From positions 1-8,633 of the forward strand of contig CAMWMM010000190.1 in NCBI GenBank assembly GCA_947175285.1: a stretch of 8,633 nucleotides of DNA, in the 5' to 3' direction. This stretch comes from an uncultured Lachnospiraceae bacterium. Its GTDB lineage: Bacteria > Bacillota_A > Clostridia > Lachnospirales > Lachnospiraceae. A program made the translations under genes and the position numbers. Positions 6,753 to 8,633 of this stretch are shown one piece after another. The stretch's first letter is position 1. Every line of letters begins with the position of its first letter. The notes beneath the pieces were generated by a model. That model did no database searches. It saw only the letters and a program-made list of their open reading frames with translations, and was not told the origin of the DNA.

Positions 6753-6753
6753 T

Positions 6754-7437
6754 TTAATTTGCAGTAACCGTACTGATGATGATGGAATCCGCACTCACAC
6801 CGGTCTTACGGATTACGATATCCTCAATCTGAGCCCGCTGCGCTTCCGTCAATTCTTCCGTATTCACAACTACATCTACGCTGTCGCCGTCAATACTGAC
6901 AATGGCATCCGAAAACCCTTTTGCTTCCAGTAAAATTTCCGCTTCTGTTTCTTTTTCTGCAATATCCGTCATGGAAATCATACTGCTTACAGCTTCCTGC
7001 TTCTGTGATTCGCTGATATTAGCGTTATTGATAATCTCTAACAACACTTCCTTATTCTGCGCTCTTGTCTGCTCTTTTTGCAATTTGGCACTGGATAACG
7101 CTGATACACCTGATGCTGTTGTAAAAACCGCTTCTCCCGGCACATCTTCCCCTGCCAGCATATCCGTACTCGTTACTTCCACATCGCTGTCCAGACTCGG
7201 TATGTCCGCCGAAGCCTGTTCAATATCCTCATCCGATATATCCAACAGAGCGCTATAGTCAATGTCTTCCTCTGCAAGCGTCAGATTTCCCAAATCGTCT
7301 GTCGCTATCCCACCGTTCACTGTCATAATTTCTTCATCTGTTACTTTTGTCCCTGCGAAATTCAGGTATCCTGCCACTGCAATCATAATTGCCAGGGCAG
7401 TAATCATTACCTGATTCTTCTTAATCATATTCTTCAA
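6754..7437 (-). CDS. spoIIIAH: Stage III sporulation protein AH
   Basis: A 227-residue protein with a single membrane segment at about 9-28, an acidic variable linker (30-105), a helical stretch (about 115-165, KLQKEQTRAQNKEVLLEI) and a C-terminal YscJ/FliF-like ring-building domain (about 165-225, with LLEAKGFSDAIVSI and ELTEAQRAQIEDIV). In Bacillus subtilis SpoIIIAH, made in the mother cell, binds forespore SpoIIQ across the intermembrane space to form the channel needed for late forespore gene expression. In many Clostridia the partner differs, and none is visible here. Start: codon 7437-7435 is TTG, with GGGGAG five bases upstream overlapping the spoIIIAG stop. The next in-frame ATG (7428) has no suitable site, so TTG is preferred. 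It is the last gene of the spoIIIA operon, 13 nt after spoIIIAG. Confidence 0.95.
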   Translation of the reverse strand: MKNMIKKNQVMITALAIMIAVAGYLNFAGTKVTDEEIMTVNGGIATDDLGNLTLAEEDIDYSALLDISDEDIEQASADIPSLDSDVEVTSTDMLAGEDVPGEAVFTTASGVSALSSAKLQKEQTRAQNKEVLLEIINNANISESQKQEAVSSMISMTDIAEKETEAEILLEAKGFSDAIVSIDGDSVDVVVNTEELTEAQRAQIEDIVIRKTGVSADSIIISTVTAN

Positions 7438-7450
7438 AGCATTCTCCCCT

Positions 7451-8086
7451 TTAATTATTATTGGTTTTCCCTTTTACTACTCTTATCTTATTCGCATCAA
7501 GTCCAAATAATACCTGAATTGTCTCAATAATATTCTGTTTTACAATTTCGGAGTCTCCGCCTTGCGCAATGACGACAACCCCTTCTACGACAGGCTGTAT
7601 CACTTTGCTGACATAAGGCACATTCTGTCCGGCTTCATTAACCGTATAAACAGTAGCTTCCTCCGTCTTTCTTTCTGTTATTGTCCGGCTCCCGCCCTCC
7701 GCATCCGCCTCCACTGTCTCGCTCATCTCTTCCGGTATATCTTTCTCCAGAATCTTCTCTTCCGACTCTTTCAGCGTAATTAAAACTTCTACACTGCCTG
7801 CTCCTTCGATACAGGCAAGCGCCTGCTCCAGTTTCTGCTCCCAGTAATCCGTATAGGAAAGGTCATACTGCTCCTGTCTCGTCTGTACTACTTGCATTTT
7901 TTCCATTGTATCAATATTACCGTCCGTTATATTGGACTGAATAGGTGAAGAGGAAGAATTGTTTTTTTTCACGGGAAGCGCTATCACACATAATAAAATA
8001 CCCGCTAACACCATTATTAAAAGCTGATCTTTTCTCATTTTTGTGCCACTTGTTATTTTATTCACTGCTTTCATCAACAGTTCCAT
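7451..8086 (-). CDS. spoIIIAG: Stage III sporulation protein AG
   Basis: A 211-residue protein, slightly shorter than the roughly 229 residues of Bacillus SpoIIIAG. A cytoplasmic N-terminus with basic residues is followed by one membrane segment (about 21-38), a Ser/Asn-rich linker (41-57) and the ring-building motif domain. That domain is split: DYWEQKLEQALACIEGAGSV (80-99) and VLITLKES before an acidic and polar insert (about 108-155), then VVEGVVVIAQGGDSEIVKQN (166-185) and FGLDANKIRVVKG. The insert matches the beta-rich insertion seen in the known SpoIIIAG structure, which forms a large ring in the mother-cell membrane. The ATG at 8084-8086 has GGAGG nine bases upstream. The first ten codons overlap the end of spoIIIAF by 29 nt, so translation is probably coupled. 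A later in-frame ATG at 8074 lacks as good a site. Confidence 0.95.
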   Translation of the reverse strand: MELLMKAVNKITSGTKMRKDQLLIMVLAGILLCVIALPVKKNNSSSSPIQSNITDGNIDTMEKMQVVQTRQEQYDLSYTDYWEQKLEQALACIEGAGSVEVLITLKESEEKILEKDIPEEMSETVEADAEGGSRTITERKTEEATVYTVNEAGQNVPYVSKVIQPVVEGVVVIAQGGDSEIVKQNIIETIQVLFGLDANKIRVVKGKTNNN

Positions 8087-8633
8087 ACACGCTTACCTCC
8101 ATATACTTTTCCTCCATCCCGAGTACACTGCAAAACCTTCTTTTGAATGTTTCCTCCGTTTTTTGTTTTTCAGTAAGCTCCGCTTCAGATTCATCCTCGT
8201 TCTCTTGCATACTCTGCTCATCTAAAGTAACATCAATTTTTTGAATCTGTACCTTCTCTATTTTATTCATACTATTTTGAGTCTCTGCGCCGCCAATCGA
8301 ATATGTCCGGCGCACAACAACACGCACAGAATCCAGTTCATACTGTTTTCCCCCATATTCATCCGCATTCTCTGTCGTCTGCATACTGACATTCACACTG
8401 ACAACACGATAGTTTTCCTCTTCTATCTCTCTGTTTAATCTGGATTTAATTTCCTCTTCCATCTGCTTAACAACGCTGTTCACCACTGAGTTCGATGCCA
8501 TATCCGGTTCCGGTACGCTCACCTCCAACCCATTTTCTGTCAATGCATTCCAATCAGGTTCTTCCCATGCAGCTTTTGTTAAAATCTGATATACCGGCGT
8601 CAAAAACAGCAGCAATATCATCATGCCGACAAT
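8058..8633 (-). CDS. spoIIIAF: Stage III sporulation protein AF, 5' end outside the window
   Basis: 191 codons are visible and the frame is still open at the right edge (reading IVGMM...), so the methionines at about 8619-8624 are very probably internal, not the start. The first visible residues, GMMILLLFLTPVYQIL, are a membrane segment that corresponds to the second of two N-terminal membrane segments in the family; the first should lie a few dozen codons further right. The rest is a soluble domain: helix (about VVKQMEEEIKSRLNREIEE), strands VVSVNVSMQT and DSVRVVVRRTYSI, a highly acidic linker with many Gln and Glu, and FKRRFCSVLGMEEKYMEVSVYG at the end. SpoIIIAF is an essential but biochemically poorly defined part of the SpoIIIA mother-cell complex. 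Its identity rests on this layout plus its position directly before spoIIIAG. Confidence 0.9.
   Translation of the reverse strand: MVGMMILLLFLTPVYQILTKAAWEEPDWNALTENGLEVSVPEPDMASNSVVNSVVKQMEEEIKSRLNREIEEENYRVVSVNVSMQTTENADEYGGKQYELDSVRVVVRRTYSIGGAETQNSMNKIEKVQIQKIDVTLDEQSMQENEDESEAELTEKQKTEETFKRRFCSVLGMEEKYMEVSVYGTVDESSE

Noticed and set aside
6544..6933. Plus-strand open frame of 129 codons across the spoIIIAH-deoB junction
   Set aside because: It lies mostly antisense to two well-identified genes, has no recognisable domain and spans a minus-strand promoter. The same holds for the other plus-strand open frames, such as 816-1064, 4311-4688 and 4896-5285.
8058..8624. Complete 188-residue gene starting at the methionine at 8624
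   Set aside because: The frame stays open to the edge, and the visible start is a membrane segment matching the second one of SpoIIIAF, so the gene is cut by the window.

Overview
All recognisable genes lie on the minus strand, so transcription runs from the right edge (8633) towards the left edge (1). The gene content points to a spore-forming, low-to-moderate GC member of the Clostridia, most likely Lachnospiraceae. The reasons are a spoIIIA sporulation operon, the conserved block asp23/yqhY - nusB - xseA - xseB - ispA, strong GGAGG-type ribosome binding sites, TTG and probably GTG starts, and the protein sequence style. The genus cannot be fixed from the sequence alone.

Right part (6754-8633): the tail of the spoIIIA operon, with spoIIIAF (5' end outside the window), spoIIIAG and spoIIIAH. 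These encode parts of the mother-cell channel or 'feeding tube' (SpoIIIA-SpoIIQ type) that supports the engulfed forespore.

Middle part (2618-6753): a three-gene cassette of deoB (phosphopentomutase), prfC (release factor 3) and a membrane-anchored transglutaminase-like protein of unknown role. A good extended -10 promoter sits right after the spoIIIAH stop and before deoB. deoB and prfC overlap by 11 nt.

Left part (1-2617): a second probable operon, asp23-family gene (the YqhY position), nusB, xseA, xseB and the first 67 codons of ispA. It has its own extended -10 promoter near 2568-2596 and a roughly 125-nt leader containing a series of inverted repeats. Its products serve transcription antitermination and rRNA synthesis (NusB), DNA repair (exonuclease VII, both subunits) and isoprenoid chain synthesis (IspA).

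The framework matches the Bacillus subtilis order spoIIIAH-accB-accC-yqhY-nusB-folD-xseA-xseB-yqiD, but here deoB-prfC-transglutaminase occupies the place of accBC, and folD is absent between nusB and xseA. No RNA genes, CRISPR arrays, insertion sequences or phage genes are visible. No convincing Rho-independent terminator is seen anywhere. No gene-free stretch exceeds 300 bases; the largest gap is 2437-2617. Nothing in the window clearly amounts to a new system. The best candidates for a second look are the asp23 leader, the transglutaminase-like protein and the unusual cassette.
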